Part shown: positions 11,802-25,813 of the stretch, piece by piece | Numbering within the stretch: the stretch's first letter is position 1 | Layout: each line of letters starts with the position of its first letter | Assembly: GCA_035041965.1 (NCBI GenBank) | Contig: JAPYMA010003011.1 | Coordinates: 524,215 to 588,214, forward strand | Direction: 5' to 3' | DNA length: 64,000 bases | Origin: Anisakis pegreffii | Taxonomy: Eukaryota > Nematoda > Chromadorea > Rhabditida > Anisakidae | Notes under the pieces: model-generated | What the model saw: the letters and a program-made list of their open reading frames with translations, nothing else | Databases searched by the model: none | Told to the model about the DNA's origin: nothing | Made by a program: the position numbers and the translations under genes

Positions 11802-14800
11802 TTAATATTTTTGCTTCATTCCGAATGCACCACGGAATTTCTTGTCGTATTCTTCAGAGAGTTCCTTCATTATTTCCACGAACGGATCCTTCGAACGACC
11901 AACTTTTGAAAGCGCTTCACTAATCTTATCAAGTGTTACCTAAACACCAACATGTTACAACAAATCTAAAATCACTTAGAAACTGTTATCTTGACGCTGA
12001 TTCGAAATTCAATGAAACGCACCAATTTATAGAAAAACAAGTCACAGATGTCTTCTATCACGGTTATTACCAAATCTTTTCATGCAATCATCACTTCATT
12101 GACGATATTGATTCTGGTTAGAATCCGAAAGTTCGAATGAATGAAGAAAACGAGAAGGCGGCAAAGTACTCTGTTCCTAACACCTAATGAATTAGAAGAA
12201 AAAACTGAATATTAGACTGATCGTGATAGAGAATGCGAAGTTCAATATGACCGAAGTAATCGCGACAAAATAATCAAAACTGATGAATCAATAACCGAAA
12301 AGTCGTGAATGAGGTGCCATGTTTCACGATCTGCGATATTATTGTTTGCTTCAAGTGATCTCTTCGATTCTAAACGCCAAAAATCAACTGCGTATGCATT
12401 GAACCAGATCTGAACACAGCAATTACCATAAGCGGATGAGCAAACCAAATTAATTTTAAGAAGTTGCGAATGAGAATTGAAACATTAAAGAATAATGCAT
12501 CAAGAACGCATCAAATTCAAGCAAAAACAAATGAACACCTTGTTTTCACGATGATCGTGTCGAGTAACGGGACGTGCTGGTACGAGTGTCTCGTCGAATA
12601 TGAAACCATCGTGCAGAGGGCGTACGATATCGGTTGAGAATATCGACAACGACGTATCTTCAGTGCCGGTCAACGAAAAACAACTACCCTGAAAGTTGCA
12701 GATTCCTTGCTAACTGAAATAACTTCTTCCAAGATGGGAATCATTCAGAGTGAGTCAAAAAAGCAGTAAACACTTATATTTAAGTATAACTTGTGTGGTA
12801 TACCGATAAATATGCGTCTATAAAACCAACCTGGAGCGAACCATTTTTCGAACCTAACTGCATAAATGCCCTGAATAGACTCTCAACTCTCTCGTTATAC
12901 TCTTCAACAGATTTTGTGAACAATTCGGGCATCGATTCCAGGAACACCTCAAAACACACCAAAAAGTTAATTTCTGAAAAAGTAATCGGGAACTGAATAA
13001 GTTACAGAGGTTTCAAAGTATTCGGTTCGTAACATCTAATGAATTAGAACAACTTAAATCCATTTCATGCTAAATGCAATTTGATAACACAACTCATGAG
13101 GCGAGTATAACTGCAAAGAGCAGGATGACCTCTCCAATGATGACATTCTTTCTATGGCAATATCAAAACAATCGCATCTTACTTTGATTATTACTGTGGT
13201 CTCTACTAATTATTACTAATTTAAGGGTTCCGTGAACGAATATGTCCTATCGAGCTCGCGCACTTCAAAATTCCAAGCTCTAACTCTATGAGGAGAAAAC
13301 CGACTTTCATTGAAACAGCACCGAAATATTGATACCAAAAAGAGCAATTTTGCGGAATGTTTAATTCTAATCGTTAAATAAAACAAATTGAACATTTTTC
13401 GCGACATCTATGTACATCAACATTCAATGACTCTTTCAAAATGTTGAAAATAGAAATAAACCCTGGAATCGCCTCCAGACGGATATGAATCTTTATCATC
13501 TGGATTCCATCCCAATGGAAGACGTCGATTCGTGAAGAGATTCGCGAATACGACGATCAGTAACGATTTGAGTTTATTCCTATCGGTTGAGTATTGCTTG
13601 CAAAACGCGTGGAATTTGCCATTTTGAAGCAAATGTATGAACAACAAATTGCCGGGTTCATGCGCCGATAAATGACACACAATCGAAGCCATTCCCTTTG
13701 GTTCACCCTGCAAATGAATTTCAACTTAAATGAAGCAACTCAACTGAGGTGTTAATCAATCAAGTTAGTTATCAACTAGTTAAAGATGAAACAAATCAAT
13801 TTTTATCGCAATAAAACGAACCTTTTCGTTGAGTAACTCCAGTGATCGGAGTAACTGCACCGAGAATAATGTGAACAATTTGATTTGCTTTTGCAGAGCA
13901 TCTCTCATTTCACTGCGAGTGAACAACGCGAATGAATTCTCCAGTAACGTCAACGCTGTCTGAAACGCTAACGGAACTCTACCAAATTTTGTATTCTTCT
14001 TCATTACGTAATACGATTTAATATAACAACTATATTACTATATTCTTCTTCGAAATTTATGGGGAAAGTGAACAATTGACATTCACAGAACCTTTGAATT
14101 CAAATGCACTAGATTTTTAACAGTAGATATTTTTAAATTGGATGAAGGAAAGCTATAATTTTGATGAGTACTTTATAATCCTTATTAAGAAACACCTAAT
14201 TTTCAGGGAGCGGAATTGCAACAAATGATTTTAAAGAAAATGGAAACGAAAGCACGATTGCATCCATAGAAACTGTTCAAGTTCCACACTGCAACTAACT
14301 GATAAAAAGGCTTCATTGAGAGAATTTCGTTTGTTTTGTAAGAGGAGATGAAAAATAATTACGTAATCAAAAAGAAATGAAGAAACAACCTTGACGCGGA
14401 CATCGAACAGAGATAAAGCAGCTTTGGTGCTGGTGTACTGAAGTGCATCTTAAACGGATTTAATCAATAACGTATCTCTTAACCATTTACGTGAAGTAAA
14501 GATGATGTTATACGCACAACAGTCACTGTGCTTTCATTCAACTTATTTCATGCAAAAAATTTCATCCGTTACTTCTCTCGTAAATGACATTCGGAACATT
14601 AATTCATTTTTAGAAAATATTAAAATCAATAAACTTTGAAAAAGAAGAATAATATCAAATGAATGACTACCTTTAGCATCTGTTTTCTGATGAACGTAGG
14701 AGAAGAGTCGAAGTATGAAAGATGCTGTGAACGGAACATTACCACGCAATGTCGATAAACTGGCAGTTAACAAACGACGAATCTCAAATAAATAATCACT

Positions 14801-17800
14801 TTATTGCATCAAACGATTAATTGTGGTTGAATTCATAACTCATTTAACATGATCAAAAATAACGAACGTGTGGATATGAAACATTTTCAAGTCTTTCGAA
14901 AGATTCAACAGAACGCCAAAATGAAATGCTAAAAAATACTGAAAGATATTCAGGTCGATTGAACTCACTGAACGAAAAATATTGAACGATGCTTTTCGGG
15001 CAACTTTTCGATAAAAACCCATAGCAAATAATGATAAGAATGGGCCAGCATACCTTGGAGGTAGGTATCGACATGAATATAACTGTTCCAGAACGATCAT
15101 AACCACGTCGACCCGCACGACCAGACATTTGTCGGAATTGAAGTGGTGTTAACAACGGATGGTCAACACCGAAAATAACCGATTTACACGGCATGTTCAT
15201 ACCTAATGCAAGTGTCGATGTTGAAAAGATCATTGCCAGTTGGCCAGATCTGAATGAAAGTCATTTTATATTCTTCCATGTTATCATCAACTTGTAATCA
15301 GAGTGGAAACGAAAGAAAGATGCGACATTCAATGATTTGAGATGTAAATCCTCGTAATGAGTTGCAATTGTGGATCGGCATAAGAGAAAATGAATTGAAC
15401 TATTCGCTGATCACGCACACGCTGAATCGATCGACCATCAACGAAAAGATGAAACAAACGATCGTACGAATGAATAAATTCAATGAACAAATAACCTAAA
15501 GAGAATTTCAACAGCAATACGCTCAGCAGCGTTTAATCCTTCGTGATGGAAACCTATTCCTCGTTCGAACAATTTCAACAAAAGTCTCGTCGAATCACGA
15601 AAACGCCCACTGCCACGATTCAAACGGTCAGTCATCTTCGTAAACAGATCTTCGTCTCTTTGCTGAGAGCGCAATTTGAATCTGCCAAATCAACACGTCA
15701 ATTCGTTTTTAAATTCATACAATTTTTGTGTACTTTTAGATGAGTAGTAACTTATTAGGAGTATTTTCAGAAAAAAAGAACATTTTGAAAAGCTGAATCT
15801 CGATGCACACTCGTTATTTATTGCGTACCATAGATATTTACAACAAATGAAATGACTTCGACTCTATTGTTTAGAGAAGTGACCGATATAGCAAATATTA
15901 ATGATAATACCTTTCAAGAATTTGATTCAAACGAAGTTTCTTCGCCGCCAATGGATCCTCCTCGTTAGTATCTTGAGGAGTCTCACGATTATCACGTTCC
16001 TCGTCACGATCCTTTTCGCCGCCTTTCTTTTTCGTTACTTTCGCTTTCTCCTTTACGTCTCGTTTCCTCTTCGTTAATTTCATCATTTTCTAAATAAATA
16101 ACAATTTCTTTGTTTTTCTTTCTTTGTTTCAATATTTTTCATCGTTTAAAATAACAAGTGAAGCACGTCCAACATACTCATTACTTTCATTCATTGCTCA
16201 TACAACAAAATTTCGCATCAGTCATCACGAAACGAATCCAAACTGACACAACCGAATCATTTACTAAGCATCGTTACGCATTCTGCATGGACACATTCGA
16301 AAGATAATCACGATATCGAATTACCAAAACCCCCTTCTTCTTTACTGCCAAATAATCACTTCAAACAGGATTTTTAAGCCATTTTTTTCAAAAACTTTGT
16401 GCCCTCTTCGCTCATATTCGTAACGACAGAAAGCAAGTTGAAAACTTTCTACGAAAATCCCATAACTCGTTCATATTGAATCATCGCTGTTCAACTTCAT
16501 TTGTTTGATATAAACTGCTCTAATGATGCACAATGAATGGACACGAACCTCCTCATCCTTGATTGCATATTTCGACTTGAATTCATCGCTCTCTTCAAAC
16601 TCGTGTTGTTCTGCCTCCAAGTATTCGAACAGTTTGTCGGCAAGCTGCTCACAAACTTTACGGTCATCATTGAAGCAAATTGCTGGTAACATTTCTTTAT
16701 CGCGTAATTCCATTATTAAAGGCACTATGCTCTTTAATGCTGTTGAACGCTGAACATTATTATTAAAATTATTATTGATATTATTATTAATATTATTATT
16801 ATTGTATTCAATATTGTTATTAAAGAGAACCTGATCGAAAGGTCTGCTTCTGTAATCGAGTTGTTGTTGTACATTACAACCAAGTTTATCTAGAACGCTA
16901 TTCATCTTCTTTGGTTCTGTTTTCAACCATTCCAAGAAACGTGTCTTTAATGCGTTCTCGAGACGTCGCAGATCAGCTCTTGTGAGCCAAACGGGTTTAC
17001 CACCTTCGTGATAGTTGAAGAATTTACACGGTTCCAATTCTTCTCTGTAAGTGTTCTCAATCACGTTTACGGAACAATTCACGTCACTTCAACAATAACA
17101 CAACAACAACTTAGAAAATCCTTCTTCCCCCAAACAAACAACGTCCATAACATTTTTTTGCCCTTCTTTGGTTCGTATACCAATAGAATCCATTCCTTCT
17201 TCCTCTATATTTTCAATCAACAATACTTTAATTTTTACGTCAAACTATCGACACTATATGATTGCAATCCATTCAAAATAATAAACACATATGAAATGGA
17301 GCTGAGGTATTCAATGAATTCAAAAAACAATACGCGCTATCGCTTAATCAATTTGCTGTTGAATATGGATACGTGGTATCATTAAATGAAAACTATTATA
17401 CAACATACTTGACTTTCTCGTCAACTTCAGCGAGTGCATTATACAGATCAAATATCTGTCTAGCAGTTAATTGCTGATCGTCAGGTATACCGAACATTGA
17501 CAATTTAACTGGTTTGTAGACACCGTAAGGCATGAAGTGTTGAAGCACTGATTTTGACCCGTTTTCGTGGCCATTTTCTTTGAGCGTTTCATCGAAATCA
17601 TCCTCATCAATACGCTGCATGCACAGCTCTAATTCCGAATAACGTTCACCATACCTGATCAATTCAACCTGAAAACTGACGACTGCAAACAAATCGGCTG
17701 ATTTGGAGTGAGAATGACAGTAGAAAACAATGACGACGGAAGAATGCAATCAATTGGCAGTGAGTAATTTTGAGCAAAAAATGAACACATCAGTAAAAGA

Positions 17801-20800
17801 TCACACAAGAAAGCACCTTTCTTATAGTTTGTCCTTTGAGTGCCTTCGATTGTTCAGCGCACTTCAGCCATTCATGCAATACTTCCGCATTCCCGATTGT
17901 TGCTGATAGTGCGAGGAATGGACATCTGATCAGCAACAACAAGTGCTCCCATATGTGAGCCTCAGGCGATGCGCTTATCGAGTGTACCTCAAATATTATT
18001 CTATTAAATCACTTCATCGCCACCTTTCAAGTAATTTATGCGAAGAATCAGAGTCGTTAAAAACGTCTTGACAATATGTTTAAATTACTGGTGATAAGAA
18101 GTTTCGGCCGGATATAACGAAAAGTTGGAATTACCTCATCAAAGATAACGTATTTTATTTTGTTGACAACTGCTTGCACAGTTGGATTGCATGACACCAA
18201 CAATTCTTCGAGACATTCTGGCACAGTGATCAGTACCTTAAACAACATTTCGCATTATAAATATAGACGCAATCCAACACCACATAAGAAAAGCGCTTTT
18301 TCATAATATAAAGCAAACAACCTGACAGTTTAGTGGATTGCTCGCGAACTCGTGCGTTAGTGTACCGAATAACGATTTACCGCCACTTAGCGATTTATTG
18401 CGGAAACGTGCATACACTGATCCACAAACCTTTAATAAGCACTGCTTTACATTAACTGAATGAACAATGTGAAAGTTATTCGTTCATCGATTGGGAGCAA
18501 ATCTCAACTCATCGCTATGAAGATGTTTTCAGATTTTTGCTCAGTAACTTCTTATTCCAGAACAAAATGAGATCAATCTCATTCGTCAACTAGCAAGCTA
18601 AAATAGAGCTGACACATAATGTAGCAACCTACTAACTCGATATCAATAACAATAAACTCAAAATAAGACTAATTAATAAAAACAACAGTGATGGCATCAA
18701 TTACAACAATGAATATTTCTTTCAGTGACGTATCCAAGGAAGAGGGAGAGCGCAGGAGTTCACACCCCTCTCACTCCCCCATAGGGTGGAAGAGAGGCAA
18801 AAAGCAGAGGGACGGAGATGGAGAAAGAGGAGAGATGAAAAAATAAAATGGGAAAATACACCCCAAAATTGAGCCATATTTTTGAGCAGACTATTGTGTG
18901 CTTCCCCTTCACTGGGAAAAATCCTGGCTACGCCACAAACTGCTTTGTATGATCCCAACAAACCTGATTAAGTAACGCCTTCGAAGGTGACACATAAACG
19001 ACCATGTCGTCATCGCTCTGTCGCAAAACACGCTCAATGCAATAATACGAAACGAACGTTTTACCAGCGGACGTCGGAGCGATTATCACTGCCGAATAGT
19101 CTGAAAGTTATTCACTTCAAAATGATTACTCACACGCAAATGAACACGAAAAGGAGTTGCTCATCGAACAAATCAAAGAATTTGCTGGAACGTTCATAGG
19201 AATATTAAGATCTTATATCACCTTACCGCCTGCCTACCTCACAACTATTTATCAAAAGGCCAAATAAACGAATTCAACGGATGAATCAAAAATGAGTCAA
19301 ATTACTTCTGTCCACAGCACTGAGCATCTCTCTTTGCCAGGCGTCAGGACGAAATCCAGTGACACGACTGTCTCTTTGCGGATCGCACAAAATATCGATT
19401 ATTTCACCACCGTATACCAATTGATAATAGATCAAGTTCATATTCAAAGATAATCTATTCTGGTCATTCGTTGGGCGTTTTTTATTGGTATCAAAACCGA
19501 GTTGTACCAATAAATCATTCACCTAAGAAATTAGGATAATTTATAATCAATTCCGATATCAGAACACTGACAATATCGTAACGAATCAACAGAACAACAT
19601 CAGGCTTTACGCACAATTACGTTTACTTAAATTAAGAATGCATGAGATACGTAACGAAAACGCTACATTATGTCATGTTGGTAAATTTAATTTTGCGGTG
19701 ATTCTTCTGATAATTCAACCAAAACATACAGTAATATCATAAACATTAATAAATAATACCGACCACATTCTTCTGCTGTTCATTGAGATAATTCCAGTGT
19801 ACTGTTAAGAGATTTTTGATTTTATCCACTAAAATAACGGCTTTGATACGTCTTTGTTCCAGAAACGATGCACCTTCGAGTGCGCTCAATTCCTTGGCAA
19901 TACGTATCATTTGCTCGTAAATGCACTGTGAACGAGATTCATCCAATTCTAATTTAAACATCAAATTCTCCAATAACGCTATTGCCTTAAATCAATAAAT
20001 AAGTGACCAAACAAAGCAATTATGACAGTTGATAGCTACTCACTGAAAATCTACCTTCCGCAGAAACAGAAGGAAATGACAGTTAGTATTGCTAAAACGA
20101 CAGTAAACAGTGATTACAGGTCGTGTTTTCACAGACTAAATCTAAACTGATTGCATATTTGATTCTGATCATTGACATAATTAAACGATTGGCTCAGAGA
20201 TGTAACGGAATCATAAAGCAAACATTTAAGCAGTTACGTTTTTGCCTTGCATTGTTGCAAAATGAACCATTTGCTTCTCGGTTTCAACCAATTTTTCACT
20301 TTTTTTATTCTTATTCGTCTCCAAAATTAGCTCCTTCTTCGATGGGCCTGTCCCTTTCTTGGCCTTACCACCACCACCTAAAATGACAATTATTAAGACG
20401 CTAATGAGAATCGATGAACTGGGCGACAGTGGCAGACCAATGACCGCAAATTTGATTTATGCACAGAAGATCGGATTTATGACAAGAAATCTGATACGGG
20501 AATTAAATTGTAATCGTCCCATCGAACAGTTGAATTTGCTTTTGTTCCACAACACATTGTGAAAGCAACAATGAAAGCAACAACTATTCCACGGTGAATC
20601 TTTTCACAAACTTACATAAACACGTCAAAAATATTGCAACACTACAAGGAACACAACCAACAGCATCAGTAAGCATCCAAGAATCATTCATTTTAGAAGA
20701 AGAGTACCAAACGCACCTTTGCCCTTCTGTTCCCAATGTTGTTTTTCCTTCTTCTTCGTACCGTTCATCACTTCCTCAGGTGCCGCAAAACCACGAGGTG

Positions 20801-23800
20801 TTCTTGAGAAATCTACCAGCAGATCACTACCACGTCCTTCCAATGACTGTGCAAATATTTCAAACCTTAAATACCAAATTTGTTAGAAAGCAAAATACCA
20901 AAATACAATTTATTCCTTGCTGTAAGATTCTCTGTTGACAAATTTTCATTCAGCGGAATAATCAGGAAAACTAAACGATCATTCATTGAAAAATTATCTA
21001 CTACAATGAAATCTTATGATCTGCTTGCAAGATTTAGACTGAACTTTCGAAACACCAGCAAGTAAAAACCATTCACAACAAAAAGTGCACAGCAAGCGCA
21101 ATCAATGCCTTGCAAAAGAATTCATTCACTGCAGTGGAGTGTCGACATTAACTAACTATGGTTTCATTCATTCACCCAGGCATCTATCTCATCTGCAAGT
21201 CATAAAAATAAACCCTCAAACTTATACCATCGATATAAAAGCTGACGTTGCTTATCGAGACGTTTCTTTGTACGAAAATCATCCTCCGACTTATCAGTTG
21301 GTGATGCGTATTCCTCTTCGATCTTATGGAATGGCCATTTGGCCACATCATTGAAGAGCTCGAATATTTTATTCTCCTGCAAAATTCAGTTCCAATCCAA
21401 AATTCAGCGATGGGATCGATACCAAGAAAATGACGAACGTATCGAAACTATGAGAATGAGCAATGCAAAGTGCGAATACAACAGCAGTGTTCGCTAACTT
21501 TAGCAGTCGAATTTTTATTGACAATTTCCATCCACTCGCGAGCATATTTATGGAGAATATCACTCGAAATAGGCAGTAAACGCATATCATCAATCAAGCG
21601 TCTCTTCTCTTGTTTTGCATCGAAAAGTCGATCGTCCATATCAACCTCTAATGAGCACTCCAAATTTGCCATTTTATGCAATGGCGCTAAGTCGCTTTGA
21701 ATGCGATATGGAGAGATCTGTAATCTTATTACTCTTTCACACGCACAATTATTTTGACGCCAACAATATCATTAAATAATCGCCTTCGAATCCAACATAT
21801 TTTAACTATTCAACAACAATCATGTAATGAACATCACTATTAAACATAATTAATATATTCCTTCTGAATGAATAAATTTCGCCTCTCAATAATTGATATT
21901 TCTTTTAACTGATAATATCTTTATGATCAAATGACTTAATAATAACTTTGCTCTTAGTGCGATCAAATTCACAGATTACAAACAACAAAATAAAAACCTT
22001 TTGAGAAGATTCAATTTCATTATAAATGCACATGATAAGACGTCCATCCCATAGATCGTTCAATTCAAATTTCAATGGATGTCCCTATAAGAATACTGAC
22101 TGTGAGTCAAATTAAAGTAAAGAAATAATGGTGCAATTTTTAATACAACACAGTGAAATGCTCCTCGGACTGTTTATGATTACTATTATTGTTCTGAATT
22201 CAAAACCGTTTATGGAAAGTTATAGTGGAAATAACTTGAGAAAGAATTCTGATACTAGTAATCCTTGGTTCAGACGATAATAAGGAAAATATCGATACAA
22301 ATTAATGTATAAATAAATGAATTGAATATTTCTAAATTAACGAATATCCACTGAACGTCAGGATGGATCATACCGCAAAATCGATGCTATTCAACAGTTG
22401 CGAACACTGATTGAGAAGTGCACGTCTATGTGTGATGTGATCAACACCACGCTTTGGCGCTTCACGTTCTTCCAAATAGATTCTGTCCAAACCACGTCGA
22501 ATGCCAATCAAAGATGCAATTAACACGGCCGATGCTAGTCGATCGAATTTATTACCCAAATTTTGTCTGCAACTTATTCTTTGAGCAAACAGTTCATCTG
22601 TATATTTTAAATAGAAACAAAGTTGGAACGGTAATCGATCCATAAAACTAGAAAAACACACCGTATAATGCCTTCATCTCCGTTTTACTCTCAACGATTC
22701 AAACGAAGATACAGTAAAATGCTATTTCCTCCCTCATCTCTCTTCCTTGAGTTTGAGTGCTTTCTACAGGTTTGTGCTTTGAATTCTATATAAATCTAAT
22801 TAAGCCAAAGAATGCGGTCAGTTCTTTGCAACTTGTTCGTTCACATGCACACGAGTGAATAATGTTCAATAAACTCACTTCTTCTTACATTCTGCTATGA
22901 CATTCGCCCATAATTCAGCTGTGTTATTGATCTGCGATAGATTGACATTTCGTTCAATCGCTGAAGTGAAACAGACAAATTACGCCGATACTGAACAACG
23001 ATAAGTGAATGTCACAATAATTTACCTAGTAATGATAACTTGATATGGACAATGAACAATTCGAATAAACGAACGCACCTATGAAATCAAACTGAATAAA
23101 TTCAAATTCAAAAAAAAGATATTTATCGAATAAAGAAATGCGAAATACTCCAACTTACTAACGTTCAAAACAATGCGACAGCTGTTCGAAAATAATACGC
23201 CTTAATGAATCGTGCAAATTTTCACAAACTTAGTGAAAATCTGATGTTTAAGGCGGTGCTTCAGAGACCTTTCTTAGAATTGTTAATGCACTATGATTAG
23301 CCAATTACATGGATAAATTGCGAAATAAGAAAAGCAACCAACATTGTGAGCTTTGATTCCAGACCAATTTCATATACTCTGGCCATCCCTTGAAGTCAAT
23401 CTTAAGTGCCTCAACACGATGACAATAAACCGAACAGAGGTTTATCACTAAACCATTCAAATGAACGATTGGTATTGCGTTCGCGAGTGTGTTTATGGCC
23501 ATTATGGCTAACAATGAACCAAATCTTAATTCTTTATCGGTGACGCGTTTTGAGACATCCGCCACTGACATCATCTGAAATGTACGACTATCTTCTATAC
23601 ACGACTAACTTTGAGAAGAATCACACCATTTATGTCATTCATCGGAGATCGAGAGAAGCAATACTGAGATTACAGAGCAATAAGTGACGAATAGAAGATT
23701 TTTGACGGTACCGATGTAAGCGGAATGGTGATCGAATCAATAAATGCATTGCAAATAATAACAACGATAAATAAATACCAAGAAAGATGGCGTAAGTTGA

Positions 23801-25813
23801 TGAAGATATATGGACCAACGAGGATCATATGGATTGCTGAAGTATTCGATGTAATCAACCCATTTACTTTGTTTCAGATGAGCATCGATGAAGGAACGCA
23901 CAAAATTGAGTATGGTATCTTGTGAATAATGCGGTATCAAATCCGTCATCCATATTAACTTGAATTTACCGCCTAGATGTGACAGCTGATTGAGGAACTT
24001 ATCGATCTGCAATTCAGAAACCAACCATCATCGGGTTGAATATTTAATCAAACATTAACAGCAGCAGAAAAAAATTATGCAAAGATGAAACGAAAGATCA
24101 TTTTCTCGAATAATTCCGCATACAAAACCTAGAAGCGAACTCTTTCCTCTGCTTACTACAGTTTTCTTTGACAAATAATTTCCAAAGTCTGCAAAACGTC
24201 GAAAACTATGAAATTCATTGCCTGAAAAAATATGCTGCACAGTCTAATATGCATAATTCCAAAAACGAATACTGTCTCTTCCACCACATAGCGTTGTGGC
24301 CCTATTCAGTTTTTGAAGTCTCGCAATAACATTTCTAGCAAAAAAAACCATGTCTGCATCTAATGCAGAAATCACTGTCTGTATTCCTTCTGTGCACCGG
24401 TACTCATATTCCATTGTTTTCATCATTCTCTACTATGTCACACTGGTCTAACGCTCTTTTCATTTTCCTTGTTGCTTTCAGGCAGTGCACGTTTTCGAAT
24501 GAGCGTAACTGTTCAATCGTTTGCAAAAAATAGTCGTTCATAAATTCCAATTCGCTACTTCGGGCGTTTAATTGCTTTGAAGGCGAGACTGGCACGTGAT
24601 ACGAAAATCTGATTCCATACTCAAATTTTGCATATTAGATTGCGTTTAAACAACATATTCTTCAACTTGTGTGCAAATGAAGCGTCAACTTTTTCAACAC
24701 GCAATGAAATGCTTTTTGGTCATTTTGCGGATTTGAATGATTGTTCGCAAAAAATAGCCAAAAGCAGTGAAAAAAGTTCACTTCCAGATTCTCTCTCCAA
24801 AACTGCCCCAGAAAATGAACACGCTTACGAATAAAATAATCAGAGCGAAGGCGGGGATTAAATTAAATTTACTGAATAAGGAATAGCATCAATGAAGATT
24901 ACTATTATACAAGCAAATGCAAAAAATAAACGAACAACTCTGTAACTAACCTGTTTCGCAATGACAATTGTCTGTCCACCGAGCTCCCAATTCAAATACC
25001 AATGCGATGTTAATTCAATAAGCAATCCATCCAATGATATCAAAAATATTTCCACATCCGCGAATTCTGCGATTATATTATCGTATTTTGATGGAAATTT
25101 ATTCAAGACCTTAAATCGAAAGTGATATTTAAATATCCATCAAACTATACATCACTAATAAACACTTATTTGAATATTCACCAGTTTCCTCTCGGAAATT
25201 ATCAGTTTTAATCGAGAATTATCAGAAAAATCAGCCGAATGATCAGTGTGATTATTCGAGCTTATCGATGAAGCGAGCAAACAAAAGAACAAACCTCATG
25301 AATCTTGATTTCCTTAGTATCGACGGTGAAATCGTAGTTGATGGTCATATCTCCTTTCTCATCAGACTCAATGTCTGACTCGATGTTACTTGAAACTGAT
25401 AACGCCGCAACCTCACCATCCTTCTAAAGGCACAAATAAATTTGTCTATTTACAAGCAAATTTTATGATCTTCAGAAGATGCGTCTGCAATATTGGCGAA
25501 GGGGGGACAGGGAACATCAGACAGCTGCGTTTGAAACTTGATGGCGACTAAAAGCTTGTTGGGGTGCTGGTTGCTCTAAAGGCTGAATTTCCACATGGCT
25601 GACTGCCGTAAAGACTTGGATGTGCTAATCCAGCAAATCCACTTAGAAGTAAGCAAATAATACCTGGTCATCATCATCGTCATCACTCGTTGCAATATTC
25701 TCATCTTCGATTATCTTCGCAATCGTCGGTTTCACCACCTTACTGCTTATCGGCAACTCAATTGGTACCGCTATGGCAGTCGATTCTTCATCAGAATCGT
25801 CTCGCTTCGGCAT
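11802..25813 (-). CDS. DDX60: DDX60-like Ski2-family helicase, 31 exons
   Basis: Exons, 5' to 3': 25664-25813, 25295-25423, 24951-25109, 23779-24006, 23343-23574, 22879-22960, 22374-22647, 21998-22084, 21499-21717, 21222-21376, 20717-20865, 20238-20377, 19764-19985, 19306-19522, 18964-19100, 18322-18429, 18135-18236, 17817-17987, 17409-17668, 16549-17044, 15911-16089, 15496-15681, 15054-15249, 14671-14782, 14390-14448, 13822-13959, 13462-13707, 12831-12947, 12539-12688, 12296-12409, 11802-11939. All junctions stay in phase, giving about 1783 residues (human DDX60: 1712). Residues about 120-165 ([17 protein letters not shown]) match the family N-terminus. Walker A APTSAGKT is near 822, DEVH near 929 (split by an intron), ALSAT near 957, GIGFHHEG near 1338, LALGMNMP near 1374, and [10 protein letters not shown] (motif VI) near 1401. 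The end FRGAFG matches the family C-terminus. DDX60 helicases act in RNA sensing and decay in vertebrates; the nematode role is uncertain. An Asn-rich insert lies near 1148-1172 and an acidic low-complexity tract near residue 45. The 23343/22960 junction is the least certain. Confidence 0.93.
16740..16835 (-). repeat. AAT-type triplet tract coding for poly-Asn in DDX60
   Basis: Within one DDX60 exon an imperfect trinucleotide tract (AATAAT with occasional ATT/TTT) encodes about 25 residues that are almost all Asn, with Ile and Phe interruptions. It lies between the two RecA-like lobes, just before the segment ending [10 protein letters not shown] (motif IV area). Such tracts expand by slippage, so its length is likely variable between isolates. 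It is probably a flexible linker. Confidence 0.8.
18725..18936. mobile_element. MITE-like insertion in a DDX60 intron
   Basis: A 212-bp block, more purine-rich and GC-rich than its surroundings, in the intron between the Walker A exon and the next exon. Its ends are imperfect inverted repeats: GTGACGTATCCAAGG on the left, and on the right the complement of GTGGCGTAGCCAGG. The inside has no coding capacity for a transposase. This is what a non-autonomous DNA transposon looks like. I could not see a convincing target-site duplication. Confidence 0.5.
24007..24950 (-). other. Long DDX60 intron with an unexplained open stretch
   Basis: This intron is about 940 bp where most of this gene's introns are about 100-550 bp. 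On the minus strand, 24404-24595 and 24244-24426 are two overlapping open frames one frameshift apart; their conceptual translation is non-repetitive with a normal amino-acid mix. I do not recognise it. It could be a decayed insertion (retrogene or transposon fragment) or chance. Confidence 0.3.
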
